NCBI GenBank assembly: GCA_947454545.1
Contig: CANGNB010000002.1
Span: 1 to 44,674, forward strand
DNA: 44,674 nt
Direction of reading: 5' to 3'
DNA from: Oligoflexaceae bacterium
GTDB lineage: Bacteria > Bdellovibrionota_B > Oligoflexia > Oligoflexales > Oligoflexaceae
In this document: one piece after another, positions 8,428 to 17,638 of the stretch
Layout of the letters: every line of letters starts with the position of its first letter
How positions within the stretch are numbered: the first letter of the stretch is position 1
Translations under genes and position numbers: made by a program
The notes under the pieces: generated by a model
Told to the model about the DNA's origin: nothing
Databases searched by the model: none
Seen by the model: the letters and a program-made list of their open reading frames with translations, nothing else

Positions 8428-10796
8428 GATGCGCGATCGACAATCATCTTTCGATACTGATCTATGTAGTTCAAGGGATTGATGTACTGATCACGGAAGC
8501 GGACAGCCGTCACCATCACCTCCATCATGGATTTGTGCAGGGTGATATTGCGACCGCCAATCATGATATCGACGTTTGCATCCAGAGTACCTTTGACTGC
8601 TATGACCACATCCTCTGACCACTTCAGTTTATTGCTTAATGTTTCCATCATTTTCAACAAACGCTCACTGAGCCGTTTGCCTCGGAAAATTTTTCCTTCG
8701 ATTCTCACCAGTTTTTGTGGATCGGCCCCGGGACGTTTTTTGAGTTCATCATATTCGTATTGGCGTTCTTGAAGGTAGCGTTTGATCCGCACATCGCGCC
8801 TTTCTAGAAGACTGATGCGATATTCCATCCGCCAGTCACTGCCGACGTGAAGTTTGGTCTTCTCACCGTCAGCAAATCCTAGATCGAGAGTGACAATACC
8901 CCCTTGGGCGACAATAGTTCCTCCCCCGATCACTCCTTTGCCACGTCCTAAAATGACGAGTTCGGTCCCAACCTTCACATCACTGTTGATCAAGGATTTG
9001 GCAACTTCGAGCCTCTTCTGTACCACGAGTCGGGAGTTTTCAATAAACTGAGCAAAGGCGGAACCTTCGACAAAGACGCTCCCCTCTTGCGACGAGACGA
9101 TACCTTTCTCGACTTTAAGATCTCCTCCACAGCGCACCTTCGCTTGACCAATGCCCCCACGGACAATCAGATCGCCCTTGGCATAAACCCGCGCACCGTT
9201 ATCGATACTTCCCCGAACTTCGACCGCACCATCGAAAAAGATATCGCCCGATTGAAGGTTCACATCACCTTCATGAACATAGACCTGCCGACAGGAAACC
9301 TGATTGCCCTCAATAAAAGGGACGCCGCGGATCAGGGCATAGCAGCAACCATCTTCCCGCGCATCGATACCATTGCCGATTTCCAGCTCATACACATCCG
9401 ACGGCACTTCCGCGTGTATCGTCTTGCCGAAGATGTTAGTCCCTGGCTTGCCATCGGCATAGCGTGGTTCACAGATCAGGTCGCCAACGTCGACGACAAG
9501 TTTGTTTTGAGCCGAGCGTAGGTCAACCTGCTCTGTGCTATCCCCCAGGCTCCGATCCAGATAGCTCGGATGAAGATAGGGATGTTCTCCTACCTCGGGA
9601 GGAACACCGAGCGCCAAGACCTGACCGCGCAGACTCTGACCTAAAGTGATCATACTCAGCAGCTTGTTCAGGTAGGGCTCATAGCCAAAGCTGATTTTAT
9701 TATCCGCCAAAGCCTTTTCTAACCAGGAGCGATCTGCTTCGTAATGTTCGTTGGCAAGCTTATCATCATCCGACCAGGAGATACGGGCTTCGAGACCTCG
9801 ATCCAGTATCTTGATACGAATCACCTGCTCCCACGCTTTTGCACCGCCACTGGCGGCAGGCTTCGCAGAGGCTGGCTTTGCCCCTTGGGCAGGCGACGGA
9901 GCACTCCCCGGAGCTGGAGCTCGCTTCGGTGCTGACGCGCTGGCTGGAGCAGCCTGGCCAGCTTTTTCACTGACGGCAGCTTTCTGAGGAGCGCCCAGGG
10001 CTAGGGGTAAACACAGCGGCAAACCAAAGCCGAGGGATTCCGGCCCTCCCTGGAGATCTTTCATCACCTCATAGAGCTCGCGCTTGAGCACCTGCACCGA
10101 GGCAAGCTTTTCGGTGAGTTTAGGCACATGCACAAAGATGCGCTGAAGAAGCTCTTTCAGGTCAGTCGTCTCCTGCAATGCCTGACCATCGTAGAGGAAG
10201 AGAAGAGCGCGCCCGTGATCCTTGTCGAGGATCAAACGGGTTCCACTGCCACCGGCTGCTGCAATCGGATGCACAAGAGGAAAATCTTTGACCTCGAGGC
10301 CACGCATGCCCCTGGCTAAGCCCTCCCAGATGCAGCAGCGCAGCATGGGGTCCGCATGAGGCTGGAGGGCAGCCTGGGCGTAGATCTGAGCGACAACGCG
10401 ATACCAACCGTGTTTGACCAGCACATCAGGCTTGGCTGGCAAGGTCAGCAACCAATACTTTCGCGAACCATCGAGGCGAATTCCTAATCCAGCAAGCTTG
10501 CGATAGCCTTGGGCTAAGACGAAGCTCAGGTTTTTCCCTTGCGGCACATCCTTGGTTCGCAAGAAGTCCCAGTAGGCCTGCAGCCCCTCTTCATAGAGGG
10601 CATAGGCCTCGATATGCCCCTTGCCCAACTCATCTTCGAGCTTGGCTTTGGCACGTTTCACCAGATCCTTGGGCACTTTTTTTTCGGCCCGGACCGTGTC
10701 AATTTTAAAGCTGACGCGTACCTGGTTGAAAGGACCACTGTAGGTCAAGCGAATGTCTAAATCCACGCGACATCCTCCACCCAAGATGGGCCGCAC
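8424..10796 (-). CDS. FapA/DUF342-domain protein with large N-terminal extension and Ala/Pro linker
   Basis: DUF342-type repeats: GDIFFDGAVEVRGSIDNGARVYAKGDLIVRGGIGQAKVRCGGDLKVEKGIVSSQEGSVFVEGSAFAQFIENSRLVVQKRLEV...LGRGKGVIGGGTIVAQGG. Confidence 0.85.
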   Translation of the reverse strand: MRPILGGGCRVDLDIRLTYSGPFNQVRVSFKIDTVRAEKKVPKDLVKRAKAKLEDELGKGHIEAYALYEEGLQAYWDFLRTKDVPQGKNLSFVLAQGYRKLAGLGIRLDGSRKYWLLTLPAKPDVLVKHGWYRVVAQIYAQAALQPHADPMLRCCIWEGLARGMRGLEVKDFPLVHPIAAAGGSGTRLILDKDHGRALLFLYDGQALQETTDLKELLQRIFVHVPKLTEKLASVQVLKRELYEVMKDLQGGPESLGFGLPLCLPLALGAPQKAAVSEKAGQAAPASASAPKRAPAPGSAPSPAQGAKPASAKPAASGGAKAWEQVIRIKILDRGLEARISWSDDDKLANEHYEADRSWLEKALADNKISFGYEPYLNKLLSMITLGQSLRGQVLALGVPPEVGEHPYLHPSYLDRSLGDSTEQVDLRSAQNKLVVDVGDLICEPRYADGKPGTNIFGKTIHAEVPSDVYELEIGNGIDAREDGCCYALIRGVPFIEGNQVSCRQVYVHEGDVNLQSGDIFFDGAVEVRGSIDNGARVYAKGDLIVRGGIGQAKVRCGGDLKVEKGIVSSQEGSVFVEGSAFAQFIENSRLVVQKRLEVAKSLINSDVKVGTELVILGRGKGVIGGGTIVAQGGIVTLDLGFADGEKTKLHVGSDWRMEYRISLLERRDVRIKRYLQERQYEYDELKKRPGADPQKLVRIEGKIFRGKRLSERLLKMMETLSNKLKWSEDVVIAVKGTLDANVDIMIGGRNITLHKSMMEVMVTAVRFRDQYINPLNYIDQYRKMIVDRAS

Positions 10797-10877
10797 TGGG
10801 AAAAGTTCGACTCATCTTAAATGATAGGATGCCTGAAATCAGGAAGCAATGATCCCTGGCCTAGATGTCCTAAGTTT

Positions 10878-11984
10878 TTATGAAGGTAAGGCTCTATCTG
10901 CACGATCCGAGGACGGCGTATTCTTTATCACTAGCTGGCCACAGGCTGCTTCAATGTCCTGACCCTTGCTGTACCTGACCATGACCCGAAGGCCTGCCTC
11001 ATGCAGTCTGTCACGAAAGGCCTCGAGACTTCCGGGCTCAGGTCCCTGAAAGCGGCTAGGTTCGACTTCATTGAGAGGGATCAGGTTGACCTTCACAGGC
11101 AGACCGACCAGCAACTCGATCAGCTCGCGAGCATGGCGCTCGCCGTCATTGACCCCACGAATAACCGTATACTGAATGAGGAGCGATCGATCCTTGGCTC
11201 GCGTCTCATAGTGAGCCCTGAGAAAGCTTAAGACCTCGCCTATCGGCCAACGTCTATTGATGGGCATCAGCTGACTCCTCTCACGCTCGGTGGTGGCATG
11301 GAGACTGAGAGCTAGGGAGAGATCCGGAAATTCTTTGAGAAGGACCGCCATACCCTCGAGGTGCCCAGCCGTCGACACCGAAATCTTACGAAGCGCGAGG
11401 TTGAGGCCCCATGGATCCGAGAGAATGTGTAAGGCGCGACTAACCTCTTGAACGTTGTCGAGAGGCTCCCCCATGCCCATGAAAACTATGTTGCTAAGCT
11501 TAGTGAAACTGGGAAAGTCTCGCTCTGCCAGCCATTCGGGATGCTGCGCGATCCATTGGGAGGCGAGCCAGACCTGAGCAACGATTTCTCCAGCGCTCAT
11601 CTGCCGTTTGAGACCCATGCGGCCCGTATAACAGAAGGTACAAGCCTGAGCACAACCGACTTGGCTTGAGATACAGAGGGTGATGCGTTTTTTCTCGGGC
11701 ATCAGGACTGATTCGACGAGACTGCCATCGCTGAGCCGGATGAGAAACTTCACTGTCCCATCGTAGCGTGAGCAGGATTCCTTAGCGATGCTCGCTTCAT
11801 TGCAGGCATAGCCGTCTTCGAGCGTCTGACGCAAGCGTTGAGGCAGACTGGGTGGCGCCGAGAGAGCTTTCAGCCCCTCTTTATAGACAGCCCGGAACAG
11901 CGTTTTTGCATGAATGAGAGGCAGCTCAAGCCTCTCACAGAGGCCTTCCAGTTCATGGCGGGGAAGTGCGAAGAAATCTTGCAT
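10878..11984 (-). CDS. rlmN: 23S rRNA (adenine2503-C2)-methyltransferase RlmN
   Basis: Radical SAM CxxxCxxC in QVGCAQACTFCYTGRMGLKR; FMGMGEPLDN; KISVSTAGH; LSLHAT. Confidence 0.95.
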   Translation of the reverse strand: MQDFFALPRHELEGLCERLELPLIHAKTLFRAVYKEGLKALSAPPSLPQRLRQTLEDGYACNEASIAKESCSRYDGTVKFLIRLSDGSLVESVLMPEKKRITLCISSQVGCAQACTFCYTGRMGLKRQMSAGEIVAQVWLASQWIAQHPEWLAERDFPSFTKLSNIVFMGMGEPLDNVQEVSRALHILSDPWGLNLALRKISVSTAGHLEGMAVLLKEFPDLSLALSLHATTERERSQLMPINRRWPIGEVLSFLRAHYETRAKDRSLLIQYTVIRGVNDGERHARELIELLVGLPVKVNLIPLNEVEPSRFQGPEPGSLEAFRDRLHEAGLRVMVRYSKGQDIEAACGQLVIKNTPSSDRADRALPS

Positions 11985-12075
11985 AAGTGTCCTGGTTTTT
12001 CCACAGCATCAAAAACCAGGCCACCCTAAAAGGAATTGTCGGCAGCTGCAAGGGTAAAAGCGGCATGTTCGGGTC

Positions 12076-12579
12076 TCAGGAGCCAGCTTTGTTTGCCCCA
12101 GTGAGCGATGCGGGACTATGGCGTTTTTGCAAGGTCTCCGCCATTTCATTCAGGAGATGGACGAGCTCCTGCATTTCATCGCCCTTGCGCGTCACGATCC
12201 TATGTCCGTATTCCCCACGACTGATATCCGCGACGAAGCGTTGGATAGACACAAGGGGCCCCTCATAGCGGTGCTGGGTTCGGATGATAAGGTAGATCAT
12301 CACTCCGATGTAGGTCACGATCGTGAGACCTAGAAAAACTACGTTCCGAATGACGATATCGTTGACGACGAGCTCGTGACGAATCTGGCTATCGACCACC
12401 TGAAAGATCTCAACAATCTGCTGGTACTGCTGGTAGAAAGCCTCACCGATAAAGTAAGAGGCTAACGCCAAAAAGACCAGGGTAACTCCCACTACCTGGA
12501 CACCAAACTTGGAATACACGAAAAAATTGACCAGGATCGGTTTGATACGGCGGCCGTCATCTGCATGCGTCTTCTGCAT
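12076..12579 (-). CDS. Two-TM membrane protein ending in a HAMP domain, no recognisable effector
   Basis: Two hydrophobic segments (FGVQVVGVTLVFLALASYFIG, VIRNVVFLGLTIVTYIGVMIYLII), then HAMP-like GPLVSIQRFVADISRGEYGHRIVTRKGDEMQELVHLLNEMAETLQ. Confidence 0.65.
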   Translation of the reverse strand: MQKTHADDGRRIKPILVNFFVYSKFGVQVVGVTLVFLALASYFIGEAFYQQYQQIVEIFQVVDSQIRHELVVNDIVIRNVVFLGLTIVTYIGVMIYLIIRTQHRYEGPLVSIQRFVADISRGEYGHRIVTRKGDEMQELVHLLNEMAETLQKRHSPASLTGANKAGS

Positions 12580-12761
12580 CCTTAGTCCTTTCCAAGGGGC
12601 ACTCTTTATAGCTAACCAGGCTTAGCTTGGCAGCCCTATTTTTGGCATACTGACAGTGTGCCTTGCCCCTCAAAAAGCAGCAAGAAAATTCTTGCATTTT
12701 CTGAAACGCATCGCTAATCTCCCACTCTCTCGTGAATAACTCTTTCAGCGTGGAGTAGACA

Positions 12762-12866
12762 TTGCACGGTTCAAGACACAGAAGAAAGCATCCTAAAGGT
12801 CGTCGTAAAGTCGGTCGCAAGAAGCGTCGTATGATGCGCCTTCGTCGGGCCCTTCGCACCAAGTAA
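12762..12866 (+). CDS. 34-aa highly basic protein, candidate AURKAIP1/COX24 (mS38/bS22)-type ribosomal small protein
   Basis: Below the ORF-track length cut-off. TTG start 6 nt after GGAG; translation MHGSRHRRKHPKGRRKVGRKKRRMMRLRRALRTK stop. Basic KKRRxxRLRR pattern resembles COX24_C. Confidence 0.55.
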   Translation: MHGSRHRRKHPKGRRKVGRKKRRMMRLRRALRTK

Positions 12867-12948
12867 TATGCTTGAGCATCCTGCACCGCTTGGGTTGCCC
12901 TTCATGGGGTCCTCCAAGCTTGCTTGGTGGTGCGAAGCAAAGTCCCCA

Positions 12949-12985
12949 AGGTCCTCCCTGTATTGGGTTGGGCCTTTCTTTTTTT
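12949..12985 (+). terminator. Rho-independent terminator
   Basis: Imperfect GC-rich stem AGGTCCTCCC-TGTATT-GGGTTGGGCCT followed by TTTCTTTTTTT. Confidence 0.6.
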
Positions 12986-13238
12986 CCCCCGAACAAGAGC
13001 CTTTGAACCCTTGGCAAGTTTCCTTTGCTGATTTGCTAAGGAAGGCCTAAATTTCGTCCGCCTTTCCGTGACATGCCGTCGCACGTCCATGTCGCGCTGC
13101 GTCAAACACTTCCAAATATTTTGCAATTCGCCGCGCACCTCAGTAAGCTAGTTCAAAGAGCAAAAAAGCCCATAGCCACATCAAGGCGAGCAATCGCTTC
13201 GGTACTTAGCCCTTTTGTCCCACTCACAGGAGGCGACG

Positions 13239-13949
13239 ATGCTGGATTTTATTTTGGAATTGGAACGCGTCCTCAACATCTGGCCCGACGGCGTCAAATG
13301 GAGCCTCGTGCAGATTGCTGAGCAGACTCGTACCAAAGTGCCTCATGTGGTGGACTTTCTCACCGAAGCTCTCAGCAAAAATCCAGATGTCCACGACCCG
13401 CTCACTTTCAACGAAGTGTCGAAGGCCTACATCATCCTGCGCGAGCGCCACAAGCAGCAGCTCGATGCACTGTACGAACGCTCCCGTAAGGCGACGCAAG
13501 CGGCTGTGGATTCCTTCGAGCAGGTTATGGAAAAGGTTCGCCTGATGGAACTCAGCAAGAACCGTCGCGGCGCTTACCGGACTTTAAACTATACCTACGG
13601 CAACTATCTTAATCTTCTGCCCGCGGAGCTCAAGGCTCGCATCTGTGATGACTGCCTTCGTATTGGCATCAAAGAGGCAATCAATTTCCAAGAGCTCTCG
13701 CAATGGCTCCAACGCGGCATCGTTCACCTGATGGAATCAGCCAATCGCGATTCGGTCGAAGACGCGCTTGACTTTCTCGATGCCTATGGCGACTATTTTC
13801 TCACCGAAGCACAAGGCAAGGGCGAGAAATTTCTCACCAATCTTCTGCTTCGCCTGAAACCAGCGGCCATGGAGTTTGATCTCTCTCCCAAGTTCAATGA
13901 GCTCGCGGGTGAGTTTAAGCTTATGGAAGTCATGGATGTCTTCGTCTAG
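13239..13949 (+). CDS. Conserved hypothetical protein
   Basis: ATG preceded by AGGAGG Shine-Dalgarno (CACAGGAGGCGACGATG); MLDFILELERVLNIWPDGVKWSLVQ...; long ORF with consistent codon use. Confidence 0.8.
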   Translation: MLDFILELERVLNIWPDGVKWSLVQIAEQTRTKVPHVVDFLTEALSKNPDVHDPLTFNEVSKAYIILRERHKQQLDALYERSRKATQAAVDSFEQVMEKVRLMELSKNRRGAYRTLNYTYGNYLNLLPAELKARICDDCLRIGIKEAINFQELSQWLQRGIVHLMESANRDSVEDALDFLDAYGDYFLTEAQGKGEKFLTNLLLRLKPAAMEFDLSPKFNELAGEFKLMEVMDVFV

Positions 13950-14115
13950 CGATGATATCGTGGCTCATGCTGCCCCCAAGCCGTCGCCCGTGGATGTCCC
14001 GACGACGTGTTTTGGAGACTGGCTCAGGCGTGTTGCCATGATCATCGGACCCGGAAGCAGTCGCAAGGTGCTTGCGCAGGCGACCGGTCCCCTAGCGGAG
14101 AGTAATCCATCTTGA
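13936..14115 (+). CDS. Candidate 59-aa protein overlapping both neighbours
   Basis: ATG inside the 3' end of the preceding CDS; MSSSSDDIVAHAAPKPSPVDVPTTCFGDWLRRVAMIIGPGSSRKVLAQATGPLAESNPS; TGA overlaps the TTG start of the downstream protease gene. Confidence 0.45.
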   Translation: MSSSSDDIVAHAAPKPSPVDVPTTCFGDWLRRVAMIIGPGSSRKVLAQATGPLAESNPS

Positions 14116-16622
14116 GTCGCTCGCCAAAAACTAAGACCCCAAAGAAAAAAACGGTTCAGAAAACCACGAAAACCACGAGCAAAACCAAAGCGACCCAAGG
14201 AACTGCCAAGGTCACCAAGGCCCCCGCGGCTCGTGCTCATGCGCCTCGACCTCTAGAGGCCAGCGATGTCTATGCACACTGCTCCACCAAAAGTTTTAAA
14301 TTCAAGACCACCAAGGAACTCGAAACTGGTCATGACATCATCTCCCAGGACCGTGCCATTCGCGCCATCAATATGGGGCTTTCGATTCAACGCCCCGGCT
14401 ATAACATTTACGTAGCCGGCATAGACGGTACGGGAAAAACCAGCGTTATCCGTCAGTTTCTTGAGCGTTGGTCTGCCGACTCGCCTCCCCCTTCTGATTG
14501 GATCTATCTCTATAACTTCACCGATACCGAAGTCCCGCGCGTCATCAAGCTACCGAGGGGCGAAGGCAAAAAGCTGAAGAAGACGATGGAGCAATTCGTC
14601 AAAGCTCTGCGCTCGGAGATCCCTGTAGCATTGCAGAGTGAAGACTACGAAAATGCCGTCAATACCTATATCTCGGCCGCTAATGACGTGAAGTCGAAGC
14701 TCTACAGCGACCTTGAGCGTACCGCCAAGGCTAGCGAGTTCGTTATCAAATCGACGCGCATGGGCATCGAGACTATCCCCATCGTCGATGGCCGCCCCCT
14801 CACCGAACGCGACTACTCCAAACTCAAGGATGACGAGCGCCAGCTGATCGAAGAACGCCGTTCCGTTCTTGAACCCGAAGTGCTCGACTTTGCACGCAAG
14901 GTTCGTGCGATCGATAAGGAAACCAGCGAGCGCCTTGAGGGCCTTCGCGACTCCATAGGCGAGCAGATCATTCAGGCGCTTCTCGCCCCCTTGTCCGAGG
15001 AGTATGCCGAGTTTTCTGAAATCCTTGAATACCTCGAGCAGGTTCGCGAGGACATCAAGGAGAATCTCCTCGAATTTGTTGAGGAAGATGGGTCCAATGG
15101 CAACAGCAATGAAGAGGCCATGTACCCTGAGGACAAAGATAAGTTCACCAAATATAAGGTCAACGTCTTTGTCGACAATAGCAAAATCGACAAAGCCCCG
15201 GTCATCATCGAGAACAACCCGACCTATTACAACCTTTTCGGTAAGATCGAAAAGAATGTCGAGCACGGGATGTACCTGACGGACTTCACGATGATCAAGT
15301 CGGGCTCGATTCATCGTGCGAACGGCGGCTACCTTGTCCTTAATGCTCTTGACATCTTTCGTACCGGCAATACCTGGGAATCCCTCAAGCGCATTCTCCG
15401 CAATCGCAAGGGCTTTATCGAAGATATGGGTGAGCAGTATTCACTGCTTCCCACCTCAGGACTCCGTCCTGACCCTGTTCCTCTCGATCTCAAAGTCATT
15501 TTGATCGGTACCGATGAGATCTATCACCTGCTCTATCAGCAAGATGAAGAGTTCCAAAAAATCTTTAAGATCAAAGCCGATTTTGACTTCAAGATGGAGC
15601 GCACTCCCGAAAACGTGATGGCTTACATCTCGTTCATCGCGACGCGAACCAAGCTGGAACAGCTCCTCCCCTTCGATCCTTCCGGTGTTGCGGCCGTTGT
15701 CGAGTATGGCTCGCGCCTGATCGAGGATCAAAAGCTCCTCTCGACCCAATTTGGTGAACTCAAAGACCTTACGATCGAAGCCGATTTTATCGCAAAAGAA
15801 GCTGGCCACAAGCATGTGACACGCAAGGATGTCGAGACGGCCCTCGATCAAAAGCATTATCGCCTCAATCTTCAAGAAGAGTATCTCCTCCGCCTCATCA
15901 AGCAGCAGGATATCCTCGTAAGCGTTGCAGGCAGCTGCATTGGTCAGATCAATGGTCTGGCGGTCTATGATTACGCCGACTATTCCTTTGGCAAAATCAG
16001 CCGCATCACCTGTACGACTTCTCCCAGTAAGCGCGGGATTATCAATATCGAGCGTGAAGCTCGCATGTCCGGCAAACTTCACAGCAAAGCTGTGATGATT
16101 ATCAGCGGCTTTTTCAAAGCGGTGTTTCCCCGCGATCGCAGCTATAGCTTTGGCGCAAGCGTCTGTTTCGAGCAGAGCTATGGTCCTATCGATGGGGATA
16201 GCGCAACCCTTGCCGAAGTGATCGCCATCATCAGCTCTTTGGCGCGTGTGCCGATCAAACAAAATCTCGCCATTACGGGTTCCATGAATCAGTTTGGCGA
16301 TGTGCAAACGATCGGTGGCGTCAATGAAAAGATCGAAGGCTTCTATAAAATCTGCGAGCTTGCTGGCAAAGAGTCCGAGTATATCGCTCTTATACCCAAA
16401 GCTAACGTTCAAAATCTCATGCTCCACACCACGACACGCCAAGCGGTCGAAGATGGCAAGCTCAAGATTTATCCTGTGGCGCATATCGCCGAGGCTTTCG
16501 AACTTGCCACGGGCGTGCCCCTGGGTGTCACCGATGTGCATGCAGGTCTACGTCCCAGCAAAGGCAGCGCTCTCGACAAGGCTTTGAACTGGCTCGACTC
16601 CGTACGTCAGACAGAAAGATAG
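14112..16622 (+). CDS. LonB-like ATP-dependent protease (COG1067, AAA_32 + Lon_C type)
   Basis: Walker A-like VAGIDGTGKTSVI; HRANGGYLVLNALDIFRTGNTWESLKRILR; Ser-Lys dyad context SYGPIDGDSATLAEV and TIGGVNEKIEGFY. Lys/Thr-rich N-terminal tail; TTG start. Confidence 0.9.
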   Translation: MSRSPKTKTPKKKTVQKTTKTTSKTKATQGTAKVTKAPAARAHAPRPLEASDVYAHCSTKSFKFKTTKELETGHDIISQDRAIRAINMGLSIQRPGYNIYVAGIDGTGKTSVIRQFLERWSADSPPPSDWIYLYNFTDTEVPRVIKLPRGEGKKLKKTMEQFVKALRSEIPVALQSEDYENAVNTYISAANDVKSKLYSDLERTAKASEFVIKSTRMGIETIPIVDGRPLTERDYSKLKDDERQLIEERRSVLEPEVLDFARKVRAIDKETSERLEGLRDSIGEQIIQALLAPLSEEYAEFSEILEYLEQVREDIKENLLEFVEEDGSNGNSNEEAMYPEDKDKFTKYKVNVFVDNSKIDKAPVIIENNPTYYNLFGKIEKNVEHGMYLTDFTMIKSGSIHRANGGYLVLNALDIFRTGNTWESLKRILRNRKGFIEDMGEQYSLLPTSGLRPDPVPLDLKVILIGTDEIYHLLYQQDEEFQKIFKIKADFDFKMERTPENVMAYISFIATRTKLEQLLPFDPSGVAAVVEYGSRLIEDQKLLSTQFGELKDLTIEADFIAKEAGHKHVTRKDVETALDQKHYRLNLQEEYLLRLIKQQDILVSVAGSCIGQINGLAVYDYADYSFGKISRITCTTSPSKRGIINIEREARMSGKLHSKAVMIISGFFKAVFPRDRSYSFGASVCFEQSYGPIDGDSATLAEVIAIISSLARVPIKQNLAITGSMNQFGDVQTIGGVNEKIEGFYKICELAGKESEYIALIPKANVQNLMLHTTTRQAVEDGKLKIYPVAHIAEAFELATGVPLGVTDVHAGLRPSKGSALDKALNWLDSVRQTER

Positions 16623-16625
16623 GCT

Positions 16626-17624
16626 ATGACCCGCTCTTTGATCGATGTCCTGAAGGCACGCGCATGTCTTCAGGATGCACTTCATACATTTTTTCGAAGT
16701 CACCAGTATCTATCGGTCGATGCCCCCATCCTGGTGCAAAGCCCGGGGACAGAGGTGCACCTGCAGTATTTCGCGAGCACTTGGCGTGATTACCGAGACC
16801 ATGAGCATGCCCTGTTTCTGCGATCGAGTCCCGAACTCCACCTGAAACAAGCCTTAGCTCTAGGGCTCGAACGCGTCTATCATTTAGGAAAATGCTTTCG
16901 CAATGGCGGCGAGATCAGCCATTGGCACCATCCTGAATTTACGATGCTCGAATACTATGAGAGCGGGATAAGCTTAGCTGCGTTTATGAATCGTACCGAG
17001 GAATTGATTCGAGCTGCAGCCGAAGCTCTAGAACCCTTTGGAACTCCTGCGCAAAGGCTTCCTCAAATTATCGAACGCATCAGCGTCTATGAAGCCTTTG
17101 AACGCTTTGCTGGCCTGAGTCTTATCGATGGCGATAGCTCTCTGGCCCACAAAGCCATCGCTAAAGGCTTTGCCTCTATCCAAGCGACCGATGATTTTGA
17201 AACCGCTTACTTTAAAATACAGCTGGATGTGATCGAACCTGCACTGGCGCGCCTCGGGGCCGTCTTTCTCTACGACTATCCCCCTTCGCAATGCGCTCTC
17301 GCCCGTCTCGAGGCCGGCCGGGCTCAGCGCTTTGAACTGTATCTCGGCGGCGTTGAACTCTGCAATGCCTTTGATGAGCTGCTCGATCCCGTCCAAAATC
17401 GTGAGCGTATAGAGGCGAGTAACAGGCAACGCAGACAGCTCGGGTATCCAACGATTCCCGAGGACCTTGATTTCTACGAAGCCTTGGAGCAGGGGCTCAA
17501 ACCCTGCTGCGGCAATGCTCTCGGCTTTGATCGTCTGCTCGCCCTGCTGCTTGGTGAGCCGAACCTGGATCGCTGCGTTCCGTTTCGAAGCAATCGCCCC
17601 TATCGCGCCTTGCTCAAGGGGTGA
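16626..17624 (+). CDS. epmA: EF-P lysine lysyltransferase (GenX/PoxA/EpmA, class II LysRS-like)
   Basis: FLRSSPELHLKQALALGLERVYHLGKCFRNGGEISHWHHPEFTMLEYY; CCGNALGFDRLLALLLGE; no N-terminal OB-fold; about 330 aa. Confidence 0.92.
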   Translation: MTRSLIDVLKARACLQDALHTFFRSHQYLSVDAPILVQSPGTEVHLQYFASTWRDYRDHEHALFLRSSPELHLKQALALGLERVYHLGKCFRNGGEISHWHHPEFTMLEYYESGISLAAFMNRTEELIRAAAEALEPFGTPAQRLPQIIERISVYEAFERFAGLSLIDGDSSLAHKAIAKGFASIQATDDFETAYFKIQLDVIEPALARLGAVFLYDYPPSQCALARLEAGRAQRFELYLGGVELCNAFDELLDPVQNRERIEASNRQRRQLGYPTIPEDLDFYEALEQGLKPCCGNALGFDRLLALLLGEPNLDRCVPFRSNRPYRALLKG

Positions 17625-17638
17625 TTAAGGTCAGGCTC

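Noticed and set aside
12867-12986. Considered as 4.5S SRP RNA, 6S RNA or tRNA
   Set aside because: No GGAAG/asymmetric-loop SRP signature, no 6S-like central bubble I could establish, no tRNA T-loop/anticodon pattern; kept only as an unclassified candidate.
14550-16541. Long minus-strand ORFs 14550..15314 and 15456..16541
   Set aside because: Antisense shadows of the LonB-like protease gene; translations have no recognisable family features.
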